Assembly: GCA_947175055.1 (NCBI GenBank)
Contig: CAMWLJ010000031.1
Location: 1-36,042 of the forward strand
Direction of reading: 5' to 3'
Source of the DNA: an uncultured Lachnospiraceae bacterium
GTDB lineage: Bacteria; Bacillota; Clostridia; Lachnospirales; Lachnospiraceae
DNA length: 36,042 nucleotides
The notes under the pieces are model-generated. The model searched no databases, was not told the origin of the DNA, and saw only the letters and a list, made by a program, of their open reading frames with translations. Below, in pieces: positions 14,968 through 22,609 of the stretch (position 1 is its first letter; each line of letters opens with the position of its first letter). The position numbers and the translations under genes were made by a program.

Positions 14968-16155
14968 CTACATACCTTCAAACAGATCGAGCACCAGTTT
15001 GACTTCACCGAGACCCAGACCTAATTCTTTAGCAATCGCCATATTTGATTTACCCGCCTTGTGCAGATCCAGGATTCTTTCATTGCTGTTGCGCCCATTA
15101 TCCTGTGTAAATGGTATATCGATCACTGTCGGATACTCCTGTACTTCTTCCACTCTGTCAAATGCCGGAATCTCCTCATTCTCTTCCGGTTCACGGATGA
15201 TCTCCACCCGCTTCGGTGTGATCGGCTTAAACTCCTTCTCTTCTGTGACCGGAAACTCCTCCTTCTTCTCCGGCTTTTGTTCCTGCAGCTTTTGTTCCTG
15301 CGTCTTTTGCACCGGAGGCTTTTCACGGGATACCTTCATATCAGAAAGTACATCGATTGCCGATCTTTTTGGTTTAACTTCTGATTTTACTTCTGGCTCT
15401 GCTTCTATATCCGTTTTTACATCTGTTTTTATTTCTCTTTTTGCTTCTGTCGTAGAGGCTGCCTTTGCTTCTTTTCCGTTCTCTGCTTTTCCATTCTCTG
15501 CCTTTGCTTCAGTTTCCCTGCCCGTCAGATCCGATGCAATACGGATCGCTTCCTGCGCTGCCTCTCTGGCAACCCGCGCCGCATTCTGCGCATCCCACAC
15601 GCCTTTGACCGCGTCATCGGCTGCTCGGAGCACATCATTGATTCTTGCCGAAGCCTCATTCACAGCCCTGAGTACATCATCTGCCTTATCCATTGCGTCA
15701 TGAACAGTGATCTCGGCATCACTCAGCGTGTGCTTGACTCCTTCCGCAGTCTGTGTCGCTTCGCTGACCGCTGCTGTCAGATTTTCGTGCTTATCATTCA
15801 ACATATCATACAGAAACACTACTTCTTTATGACTCTTATGAATCTCCTCCAACACCGTGTCGGAATACTCATTAATAGCCATGATCTTCTCATTAGTCAA
15901 TCGCTCCATTGCCCGTTCCGTCTTCTCTATCGAATAGCTGACAGTCTCTTCAACAATATCCGCAATCTTAGCCTTAATATGTTCCTCCTCACCTGCTACC
16001 AGCTTCCGGATCTCATCTTCACCGATCAGCCTCACGTCTTCCTCTATATCTTTCTTCCTGGCCGGCATAAAGTATCCCAACAAAAATACTGCCACACCGA
16101 CCACGATCAGAATGACTTCTGTTACGCTCATATCTATATCCATTCCTTCCCGCAA
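14968..16155 (-). CDS. SwrB/YlxL-like (DUF6115-type) membrane coiled-coil protein
   Basis: The 395-aa protein has a single N-terminal membrane helix (about residues 10-28), long Ala/Glu-rich coiled coil (about 35-210) and a low-complexity Lys/Glu/Val linker with short repeats such as EAKAENGKAENGK (about 215-345). Its final 35 residues are HTH-like (RILDLHKAGKSNMAIAKELG, then an EVKLVLDLFE helix). A membrane helix plus a C-terminal module of this kind, immediately after sigD, is the arrangement of B. subtilis SwrB, which promotes type III export activation and swarming. SwrB is only about 167 aa, so this version has a greatly enlarged middle. Homology is inferred from position and the C-terminal motif. 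The start is uncertain: the TTG at 16155 has GGAG with a 7-nt spacer inside a hairpin loop, and ATG codons at 16143 and 16131 are alternatives. Confidence 0.72.
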   Translation of the reverse strand: MREGMDIDMSVTEVILIVVGVAVFLLGYFMPARKKDIEEDVRLIGEDEIRKLVAGEEEHIKAKIADIVEETVSYSIEKTERAMERLTNEKIMAINEYSDTVLEEIHKSHKEVVFLYDMLNDKHENLTAAVSEATQTAEGVKHTLSDAEITVHDAMDKADDVLRAVNEASARINDVLRAADDAVKGVWDAQNAARVAREAAQEAIRIASDLTGRETEAKAENGKAENGKEAKAASTTEAKREIKTDVKTDIEAEPEVKSEVKPKRSAIDVLSDMKVSREKPPVQKTQEQKLQEQKPEKKEEFPVTEEKEFKPITPKRVEIIREPEENEEIPAFDRVEEVQEYPTVIDIPFTQDNGRNSNERILDLHKAGKSNMAIAKELGLGLGEVKLVLDLFEGM

Positions 16156-16175
16156 ACTATCACTCCACGATAGTT
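16155..16175 (-). promoter_or_regulatory. Hairpin presenting the ribosome binding site of the SwrB-like gene
   Basis: On the minus strand AACTATC (16175-16169) and GATAGTT (16161-16155) form a perfect 7-bp stem with a 7-nt loop GTGGAGT. The loop contains the Shine-Dalgarno GGAG, and the TTG start begins at the foot of the stem. It lies right after the stop codon of the upstream 103-aa gene. It could tune translation of the SwrB-like protein, but this is inferred only from base complementarity. Confidence 0.4.
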
Positions 16176-16176
16176 C

Positions 16177-16488
16177 TTACAACCGTATATCCACCCGCTT
16201 CATGATTACCTTGCCGTCGGAATCTTTCTCCTGCTTCTTTTTTCTCGACTGACCGCCATCTCCGCGGTACTCATTGCTTCCCTTGTCCTTGGCATCAAAT
16301 TTACGCTCATGATACTCGGGATTCTTGCCTTCATTAACTCTCTTAGTCTGCTTCTCAACCTGCTTGGTCATCTGCTGACCAAAATTCGCCTGATCCACCA
16401 TCCCTCTGGTATCATCATTGTGCTTGATCGTCGTGTAATCCTGGGCTCTCGTGATCTGCCCCTGCATCTCCACAAATCCTATTGCCAT
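16177..16488 (-). CDS. Hypothetical 103-aa hydrophilic protein of the flagellar operon
   Basis: I do not recognise a named family. The protein is fully hydrophilic, with no membrane segment or signal peptide. Residues 1-20 are moderately conserved-looking (MAIGFVEMQGQITRAQDY), the middle is Gln/Lys/Glu-rich and helical (QQMTKQVEKQTKRVNEG), and the C-terminal half is very basic and charged and ends with VIMKRVDIRL. It looks like a small soluble, possibly disordered adaptor. The start has GAGGGTGG with a 6-nt spacer. It lies 37 nt after sigD and 21 nt before the SwrB-like gene, so it is co-expressed with the motility genes. Its regular codon use and good ribosome binding site argue that it is a real gene. 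Confidence 0.75.
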   Translation of the reverse strand: MAIGFVEMQGQITRAQDYTTIKHNDDTRGMVDQANFGQQMTKQVEKQTKRVNEGKNPEYHERKFDAKDKGSNEYRGDGGQSRKKKQEKDSDGKVIMKRVDIRL

Positions 16489-16525
16489 ATGAAACCACCC
16501 TCTGTCCTGCTGTTTCCCTGCTCTC

Positions 16526-17314
16526 TTACTTCTTCTTAACCCCTGTCTCCGTCAAGATTCCAATATAGTTTCCCATCTTTCCCCGCATCTTCTGAAGTGC
16601 TCTCGTATGAAGCTGAGAGATCCTGGACTCCGACACTCCAAGAATATTGCTGATCTCCTTCAAGGTAAGATCCTCGTAATAATAAAATACGATGACCTTA
16701 CGCTCCTTCTCTGTCAGAAGATCCAATGATTCTATCAGCATTTTCTTGATTTCTTCTCTCTCGAGCACTTCTTCCGGACTGTCAAACTGAGAACTCTTGT
16801 TCTGCGCTGATTCATTGGGAACTTCGCTGCCCTGTTCCAGAAATTCATTCAGTGAAACAACATTGGTTATCTTCATCTGTGACTGCCAGTCCAGATACTC
16901 TTCCCCCGTGATACCAAGTCCGGCAGAAATCTCCTCATCTGTAGCGCTTCTGCCATATCTTGTCTCAATGTCTCTGATCACTGCATCAATCTTCTTCTGC
17001 TTCTGCCTGATCGTCCGCGGAATCCAATCCATCTTACGGATCTGATCTAAGATCGATCCTCTGATTCTCAGGCTCGCATATGTTTCAAATTTGACATCCT
17101 TCAAAAAATCAAATTTATCTATAGCGTCAATGAGACCGAATATACCATAGCTGACCAGGTCTTCATACTCCACATTGTATCCAAGATACATGCTCAAACG
17201 ACCTGCCACGATTTTTACTAGCGGGGCATACTCCAATATGATCTTTTCTCTGACTTCAGGAGACTTTGTTCTCGCATATTCCTCCCAAAGTTTCTTCTTA
17301 CCTGCCTCATCCAT
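16526..17314 (-). CDS. sigD: Flagellar RNA polymerase sigma factor SigD/FliA (sigma-28)
   Basis: Sigma-28 directs transcription of late flagellar, chemotaxis and autolysin genes once the hook-basal body is complete, usually under control of the anti-sigma factor FlgM. The 262-aa protein has region 2 (YEDLVSYGIFGLIDAIDKFD, then KFETYASLRIRGSILDQIRK), region 3 (RTIRQKQKKIDAVI onwards) and region 4 with a helix-turn-helix (LTLKEISNILGVSESRISQLH). All regions are complete, and the length matches B. subtilis SigD (254). Its position after cheD and before a swrB-like gene matches B. subtilis, where being near the operon end affects SigD levels. The ribosome binding site is weaker than for its neighbours (AGGAT about 13 nt away), which may favour coupling to the gene upstream. 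No flgM is in this window. Confidence 0.96.
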   Translation of the reverse strand: MDEAGKKKLWEEYARTKSPEVREKIILEYAPLVKIVAGRLSMYLGYNVEYEDLVSYGIFGLIDAIDKFDFLKDVKFETYASLRIRGSILDQIRKMDWIPRTIRQKQKKIDAVIRDIETRYGRSATDEEISAGLGITGEEYLDWQSQMKITNVVSLNEFLEQGSEVPNESAQNKSSQFDSPEEVLEREEIKKMLIESLDLLTEKERKVIVFYYYEDLTLKEISNILGVSESRISQLHTRALQKMRGKMGNYIGILTETGVKKK

Positions 17315-17325
17315 CTATGCTCTAA

Positions 17326-17712
17326 TCATCCTTTACCTTCTTCTGCGAGTTCCTTCTCGATGACTTCGCCCTCTTCCATGTCGGCTTCTTCTAACTGATG
17401 TTCAAATCTGTCCAGCATACCTTTGTAGATGCATCCCGCTACGTAGAATCCTATAAGCGCACACAAAAGAATGATCAGCATAGACTTCGTATCATAGCGC
17501 TCAATACGAAGTGTAATACTGACAGCTGCACCCGCAAGCAGCATAACAAAAGGTGGAATCAGTTTGCGCTTCCTTGCTCGGAAAGCTCTTGCCTGTGCTT
17601 CTTTCTTCTCTCGCGCCTCCCGTTCCCTTCGCTCTTCAGGACTCTCCGCTTCAGGCTGATTTTCTTGCTCGTCTTCAATTTCTTCAACGGTATTTACTGC
17701 TTCGTTTTCCAA
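17326..17712 (-). CDS. Hypothetical 128-aa membrane protein between cheD and sigD
   Basis: The family is not recognised. The N-terminal 45 residues are acidic then strongly charged (NQPEAESPEERREREAREKK region), followed by a basic patch RARKRK. Two membrane segments come next (about residues 51-66 and 78-97), and then an acidic C-terminal tail (HQLEEADMEEGEVIEKELAE). By the positive-inside rule the basic patch puts both termini in the cytoplasm. The TTG start at 17712 has AAAGGA with a 7-nt spacer. It is 33 nt after cheD and 11 nt before sigD, so it belongs to the operon, although B. subtilis has no gene at this spot. It could modulate the sigma factor or assist membrane assembly of flagella, but nothing in the sequence proves this. 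Confidence 0.75.
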   Translation of the reverse strand: MENEAVNTVEEIEDEQENQPEAESPEERREREAREKKEAQARAFRARKRKLIPPFVMLLAGAAVSITLRIERYDTKSMLIILLCALIGFYVAGCIYKGMLDRFEHQLEEADMEEGEVIEKELAEEGKG

Positions 17713-17745
17713 CTCAAATTCCTTTCACCACGTTCATTCTGGTCA

Positions 17746-18231
17746 TTAAATTACACTTTCCGGTTTCCCTACTGCACGAATTACAAAATCTCCTGTCTCC
17801 GGATAGAAAATAACGGTTCGCCCATAATTCTTACCAGTATCCTGTGCTATGACTGGTATCCTTAACTGCGCCAGCTTCTTTTTGGTCGCTTCTACATTCC
17901 TCTCTCCTACACGTACCATATCGTTCTTGCTCTGAAAAGCAAACATCTGTGCTCCCCCGGCGATCTTCGCCACAAGTCGTCCTCTGTTCGCCCCTCGAGC
18001 TACCACTTGCTTCACCAGTTCCTCTATTCCGGTATCCGCAAATTTAGGGATATTAGTATTATTTCTAATGATCGTACTATCCGGAAGCATGACATGCGCT
18101 AATCCGCCGATCTTAGTGACCGGATCACGGAGTGCGATTCCGACACAGGACCCCAGTCCCAACGTGGTAATGCTGTCAGGACTGACACACACATTCAAAT
18201 CAGCCATACCGACCTTTATCACATTGCCCAT
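17746..18231 (-). CDS. cheD: Chemoreceptor glutamine deamidase CheD
   Basis: CheD deamidates specific Gln residues of chemoreceptors and, in Bacillota, binds CheC to form a feedback loop sensing CheY-P. The 161-aa protein has the catalytic Cys in LGLGSCVGIAL (Cys29), the catalytic His in GGLAHVMLPDS (His46), and the conserved segments KIAGGAQMF, VGERNVEATKK and GKNYGRTVIF. It lies downstream of cheC in the standard cheC-cheD pair, with an 87-nt gap. Length and active site are normal. Confidence 0.96.
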   Translation of the reverse strand: MGNVIKVGMADLNVCVSPDSITTLGLGSCVGIALRDPVTKIGGLAHVMLPDSTIIRNNTNIPKFADTGIEELVKQVVARGANRGRLVAKIAGGAQMFAFQSKNDMVRVGERNVEATKKKLAQLRIPVIAQDTGKNYGRTVIFYPETGDFVIRAVGKPESVI

Positions 18232-18318
18232 AATATGACATCTCCTGTTTTATCATCTAATTATATTTATCGTTATCTGCAACGGCTCAAATATCCTTGC
18301 CATTACCGCCATCATGCT

Positions 18319-18933
18319 CTATCCAAGTCCTAATGCCGATAAAATTTTGCCATAAGAATCTAAGTTCGGAACCAGGATGAAATATCCATCCAAAACCATA
18401 TCATCGAAAAACTGCGTCTGTATCAACAACATCTTATCCCCCAATGTCCCAAACTCAATTGCGGGAACACTAAGAATCGCACCCGCCATATCAACCGTCA
18501 GGTCGGGAACCGACGGTTGAAGTTTCAGATTCGTCAGACTGGCAAGCGAATTTAAGTAGGCCGCCGTAATGATATTGCCGACTTCCTTAAGCGCTGAAAA
18601 TTCCATATCCGAGAATTCTTCTCCCTCCACCGATGTTCCCATCAGCTTATTGACCAGATGTCTGGCGGCCTGTTTCTCCAGGAGAAACATAATGCTGCCT
18701 GCAACATCTCCTTCGATGGCGAGATAAATACCGGCCATGATGATCTCTTCACCACCCATAAGCTGACCCAGCTCTTTGAACTCCATTAGTTTTACCTGCG
18801 GAACCGACATGTCTACTTTGCACTGCATCATCTGCGACAATGCTGTCGTCGCATTGCCGGCTCCGATATTCCCCAGTTCTTTCAAAACATCGAAATACTC
18901 ATCAGACATTTCTTCTAAAGTAATCCCGCCCAC
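18319..18933 (-). CDS. cheC: CheY-P phosphatase CheC
   Basis: CheC dephosphorylates CheY-P and is stimulated by CheD. The 204-aa protein has two copies of the phosphatase signature D/S-x3-E-x2-N: DVLKELGN near the N-terminus and SALKEVGN near residue 115, so both active sites appear intact. The GTG at 18933 has AGGAGG with a 7-nt spacer, giving MGGITLEEMSDEYFD; an ATG eight codons later matches the usual CheC start but lacks a site of its own. It is 11 nt after cheW. Together with FliY this gives two CheY-P phosphatases in the same operon, as in B. subtilis. Confidence 0.95.
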   Translation of the reverse strand: MGGITLEEMSDEYFDVLKELGNIGAGNATTALSQMMQCKVDMSVPQVKLMEFKELGQLMGGEEIIMAGIYLAIEGDVAGSIMFLLEKQAARHLVNKLMGTSVEGEEFSDMEFSALKEVGNIITAAYLNSLASLTNLKLQPSVPDLTVDMAGAILSVPAIEFGTLGDKMLLIQTQFFDDMVLDGYFILVPNLDSYGKILSALGLG

Positions 18934-18944
18934 GATACATCCTC

Positions 18945-19397
18945 CTAAATATTCTCAAGCACGACCGAATTTAGATCCAAAAGGGAGATCAATCCACCCG
19001 CACATTTGCCAACTCCGTATAAAAAGCTGTCCTTCTCCTCCTTAGAATCATATGCGATTTTTTCAATCTGATCACTTTCCAGCGTAACAACCTCCTTCAC
19101 CTCATCCACAATGATGCCGATCAGACCGTTCATTTCTAATTTTAAAATAATGATCCTGCTGGATTTCGTCTCTGTGTCCGGCTGCAGTCCCATTTTGATA
19201 CGAATACTCATCACCGGGATAACTTCACCCCGAAGATTGATCACTCCCTTTAAGTAGGAATCAACTTTCGGTACTCTTGTAATATGCTGCATCCTGACAA
19301 TATTCTCGATATACTTAATATCTATTCCATACTGTTCATCCCCTAATTTGATCACGATGAACTGTTTGCTCCCGCCAGATACTTTTAATTCTTCCAT
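18945..19397 (-). CDS. cheW: Chemotaxis coupling protein CheW
   Basis: CheW is the SH3-like adaptor joining chemoreceptors to CheA. The 150-aa single-domain protein has the typical FIVIKLGDEQYGIDIKYI opening, RVPKVDSYLKGVINLRGEV (the receptor/CheA contact region with the conserved NLRG), and ESDQIEKIA towards the C-terminus. It starts with a strong GGAGG upstream, 20 nt after cheA, so expression is stoichiometrically linked to CheA. No fused receiver domain is present, so it is not CheV. Confidence 0.96.
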   Translation of the reverse strand: MEELKVSGGSKQFIVIKLGDEQYGIDIKYIENIVRMQHITRVPKVDSYLKGVINLRGEVIPVMSIRIKMGLQPDTETKSSRIIILKLEMNGLIGIIVDEVKEVVTLESDQIEKIAYDSKEEKDSFLYGVGKCAGGLISLLDLNSVVLENI

Positions 19398-19417
19398 ATC
19401 ACCATTCCTCCCTCCGC

Positions 19418-21514
19418 TTAAATCAATGTATTGGCATCCAGGATCAGAGCTACTTCACCATCACCCAATACGGTTGCGCCGCTGATGATCTTACATTTGC
19501 TGACATACTTGCCCAGCGGTTTGATTACGATCTCCTGCTGTCCGATCAGTTCATCTACTACCAGACCTGCCAGCTTATCGCCCTTCTTCACAATGACTAC
19601 AACCATATTCTCTTCCGGATCCTTCTTGCTCTCAATATCCAGGATCTCATTCAGACGAATCAACGGAATGACAAGATCACGCAGCTGAATCACTTCCTTA
19701 GCCTGCACAAGCTTTACATCCTGTGGAGGAATATCCTCTATCGTCTGAATCGCGCCGAGAGAAATCGCATATTTTTCGTTGCCGATATCCACCATAAGAG
19801 CCTGAATGATCGCCAGCGTCAAAGGCAGTCTTATGATCCAGGAGCTTCCTTCTCCCAGCTTAGACTTAACTTCCACTTCGCCACTCAAAGCCTCTATCTT
19901 GGATTTAACAACATCAAGGCCCACGCCTCGGCCAGATACATCAGACACCACTTTAGCTGTAGAAAATCCTGCATTAAACAGCAGCTCAATGCTGTCTTTC
20001 TCGCTCATATTCTCAGCCTGCTCCGGTGTGATGACCCCACGCTCAATCGCTTTATTCCTGACAGCCTGCGTGTCAATACCGTTACCGTCGTCCCTTACTT
20101 CAATAACTACGTTATTACCATCCTGATAAGCATCCAGGAAAATAGAACCAACTTCCGGCTTTCCTCTTTCCCTACGCACTTCCGCCGACTCTAAACCATG
20201 ATCCGCAGAGTTACGCAGAAGATGCATCAGAGGATCTCCGATTTCATCCACCACGGTACGGTCGAGTTCTGTCTCTTCACCCGACATGTATAATTCCATC
20301 TTCTTGCCCAACTTCTTCTGCAAGTCACGTACCATACGAGGGAATTTACTTACCGTGCTCTCGATAGGAACCATTCGCACTTTCATAACAGATTCATGAA
20401 GAGATGTGGTCACACTCTCCAGATATTCAATCTGCTCATTTACCGCTGTGCTGGAGGTTCCGGAAACAGTAGACGCCGAAACGAGAGAGTTCTTCGCAAT
20501 GATCAGCTCACTCACCAGATTCATCAACGTATCCAACTTCTCAATATCAACTCTGACCGTTCTATTCACAACCGGCTTACTAGCTGCCGGTTTCTTCTCT
20601 TCGGCTTTCTTATTGCTTTTGGCCGGAACTGCCGGAGCCGGTACGGTTTCTGCAGGCGCTGCAGCATGTTCCGCTGCTTCTTCCTGCTTCTCCTTCGTTT
20701 CCTGCACTTCTTCTGCAGAAACTTCCTGATCCGGATCAAAAACATCACCGAGAACATCCTGAATCTCGGATACATTTTTCGCCGCAGCTATTACTTTATC
20801 CAACGAACTGCCGGTCACTACGACCAGGCTGAAATCCAAACCGAACTTCTCATCCTCGATTTCCTGCGCCGGAGGGTCGGAAACAATGATCTCACCATCC
20901 TCCTCGATCGCCTTAAACACCAGAAAAGCTCTGGCGGCTTTCAAAATACACGTCTCCTGTATGCTGACCGTAAGGCCATAGACATTCTGTCCCTGCTTAG
21001 CCGCTTCCTTTAAAACAGCACGTTCGCTGTCACCCAGCTTGATCTCCAACCATTTCTTGCCTCCGGTCGCAGATGCAGCCTGACTGGCAGCCGGTGCTTC
21101 TTCGGAAGACGACGATTCCGCTCCGCCCTTCCCTTCATTCATGATCTCATTCAGCTGTTTGATCAAAGGTTCGTTGTCATTCGTCCCTTCATCGGCACTC
21201 TCACGGATATTCGTATTATATTCCTCCAATGCATCAAGACATTGGAAAAGTACATCGATCATCTCTGCTTTCACCTTGATATTACCGTTACGAACCTCAG
21301 AGAAAACATTTTCCATGTCATGGGTCAACGTCTGCATTCTCTTATAACCCATCGTCCCGGCCATTCCTTTCAGGGAATGTGCCGCACGGAAGATTTCATT
21401 GATCGTATCCATATTATCCGGTTCCTGCTCTAACATCAAGATCTGCGTATTCAGATTCTGCAAATGCTCATCTGTTTCATCAAGGAAAATTTCAAGATAT
21501 TGACTAACGTCCAT
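19418..21514 (-). CDS. cheA: Chemotaxis histidine kinase CheA
   Basis: CheA autophosphorylates under receptor control and passes phosphate to CheY and CheB. The 698-aa protein shows the full P1-P5 layout: HPt domain with phospho-acceptor His46 in AAHSLKG, a P2 CheY-binding domain (about 155-260), an Ala/Glu/Pro-rich linker (about 270-315), and a dimerisation helix pair (P3, RVDIEKLDTLMNLVSELI). The HATPase domain carries N-box HLLRNSADHGLE, G1 DDGNGI, G2 GRGVGLDVV and GEGSSWIIRLPLTLA, and a C-terminal CheW-like domain follows. The length is close to B. subtilis CheA (672). Only one base separates it from cheB upstream, indicating translational coupling. Confidence 0.97.
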   Translation of the reverse strand: MDVSQYLEIFLDETDEHLQNLNTQILMLEQEPDNMDTINEIFRAAHSLKGMAGTMGYKRMQTLTHDMENVFSEVRNGNIKVKAEMIDVLFQCLDALEEYNTNIRESADEGTNDNEPLIKQLNEIMNEGKGGAESSSSEEAPAASQAASATGGKKWLEIKLGDSERAVLKEAAKQGQNVYGLTVSIQETCILKAARAFLVFKAIEEDGEIIVSDPPAQEIEDEKFGLDFSLVVVTGSSLDKVIAAAKNVSEIQDVLGDVFDPDQEVSAEEVQETKEKQEEAAEHAAAPAETVPAPAVPAKSNKKAEEKKPAASKPVVNRTVRVDIEKLDTLMNLVSELIIAKNSLVSASTVSGTSSTAVNEQIEYLESVTTSLHESVMKVRMVPIESTVSKFPRMVRDLQKKLGKKMELYMSGEETELDRTVVDEIGDPLMHLLRNSADHGLESAEVRRERGKPEVGSIFLDAYQDGNNVVIEVRDDGNGIDTQAVRNKAIERGVITPEQAENMSEKDSIELLFNAGFSTAKVVSDVSGRGVGLDVVKSKIEALSGEVEVKSKLGEGSSWIIRLPLTLAIIQALMVDIGNEKYAISLGAIQTIEDIPPQDVKLVQAKEVIQLRDLVIPLIRLNEILDIESKKDPEENMVVVIVKKGDKLAGLVVDELIGQQEIVIKPLGKYVSKCKIISGATVLGDGEVALILDANTLI

Positions 21515-21515
21515 A

Positions 21516-22589
21516 TTATTTTACCCCCACGTTCATAATAATTTCTTGTGCGATCTGTTCAAGCGGCACGACCTGGTCTGTCACCCCGGCTTTTACAACG
21601 CTCTTTGGCATTCCATACACTGCGCATGTACTTTCTTCCTGCGCGATCACATGAATCTTCTTCCTTACCTTCAGATTCTTGATTCCCTGTGTACCATCAG
21701 CGCCCATACCGGTCATGACAACACAGACGACCTGATCATATTTGCTGTCTCTTAAAGATTCGTACATATAGTTGGCACAAGGCTTTACTCCTTCTCTTGA
21801 AGGTTCATCCGAATAATGAATGACATGTCTTCCACCTGAATATATTACATTTAAGTGTTTGCCGCCTCTGGCTATGTAGACCGTGCCTGCCTCCAGCGCA
21901 TCACCTTCCGCCGCTTCCCTAACAGAGACTTCACTGAGTGTATCCAGCCTCTCTGCCAGAGATGCCGTGAAGCCGGCCGGCATATGCTGTACGATCACCA
22001 CCGGTGCGTTCAGCTTCCTCGGCAGTCTTGGAATCACTGACTGCAGAGCCTTGGGACCTCCTGTAGAACTTGCCAGCGCAACCACCTTATTTCCCATGGC
22101 GGCAGATGTATGTTTGCCGACCAGTCCCAATATTTTCTTGGACGCCTTCATATCCTCTGCCGTAAATATCTTACTCTTAAAAGATGGAATTCTGGATTCG
22201 GCAACCGCTGCCAGAATCTCCAGCATCTTCCTCCTAAAATCGTCGCCCCTGCAGTCCATTGCATTATTCGGTTTATGAATAAAATCCAGTGCCCCCAGTT
22301 CCAGCGCATCCAACGTGGTCTTCGCACCTTCCCTGGTATCGGTACTGGCCATCATAACTCTCGCTGCAATCTTACGGTCATGTAATTCTTTTAACAGCTC
22401 CAGACCATTCATCTGCGGCATATTAACATCCAGCACCACCGCATCGTATGTCTTCCTGCCCAGCAGATCCAAAGCTTCTATACCATTGTTGGCTCGATCC
22501 TCTACGTGGAATCTGCTGTCGCTGTTTATTATATCACAAAGGACCCTTCTCATGAGTGCAGAGTCATCAACAACCAGTATTTTTTTCAT
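21516..22589 (-). CDS. cheB: Protein-glutamate methylesterase/deamidase CheB
   Basis: CheB removes methyl groups from chemoreceptors when phosphorylated by CheA. The 357-aa protein has an N-terminal receiver domain (ILVVDDSALMRRVL, phospho-Asp in VVLDVNMP, Lys in FIHKP), a linker, and the C-terminal methylesterase with catalytic Ser in ASSTGGP, His in IVQHMP and Asp in MTGMGADG. It is complete and normal in length. It follows the PilZ-domain gene by 20 nt rather than flhG directly, the only change here from the B. subtilis order. The opposing methyltransferase CheR is not in this window and must lie elsewhere. Confidence 0.97.
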   Translation of the reverse strand: MKKILVVDDSALMRRVLCDIINSDSRFHVEDRANNGIEALDLLGRKTYDAVVLDVNMPQMNGLELLKELHDRKIAARVMMASTDTREGAKTTLDALELGALDFIHKPNNAMDCRGDDFRRKMLEILAAVAESRIPSFKSKIFTAEDMKASKKILGLVGKHTSAAMGNKVVALASSTGGPKALQSVIPRLPRKLNAPVVIVQHMPAGFTASLAERLDTLSEVSVREAAEGDALEAGTVYIARGGKHLNVIYSGGRHVIHYSDEPSREGVKPCANYMYESLRDSKYDQVVCVVMTGMGADGTQGIKNLKVRKKIHVIAQEESTCAVYGMPKSVVKAGVTDQVVPLEQIAQEIIMNVGVK

Positions 22590-22609
22590 GGTGAATACCT
22601 CCCGTCTGT

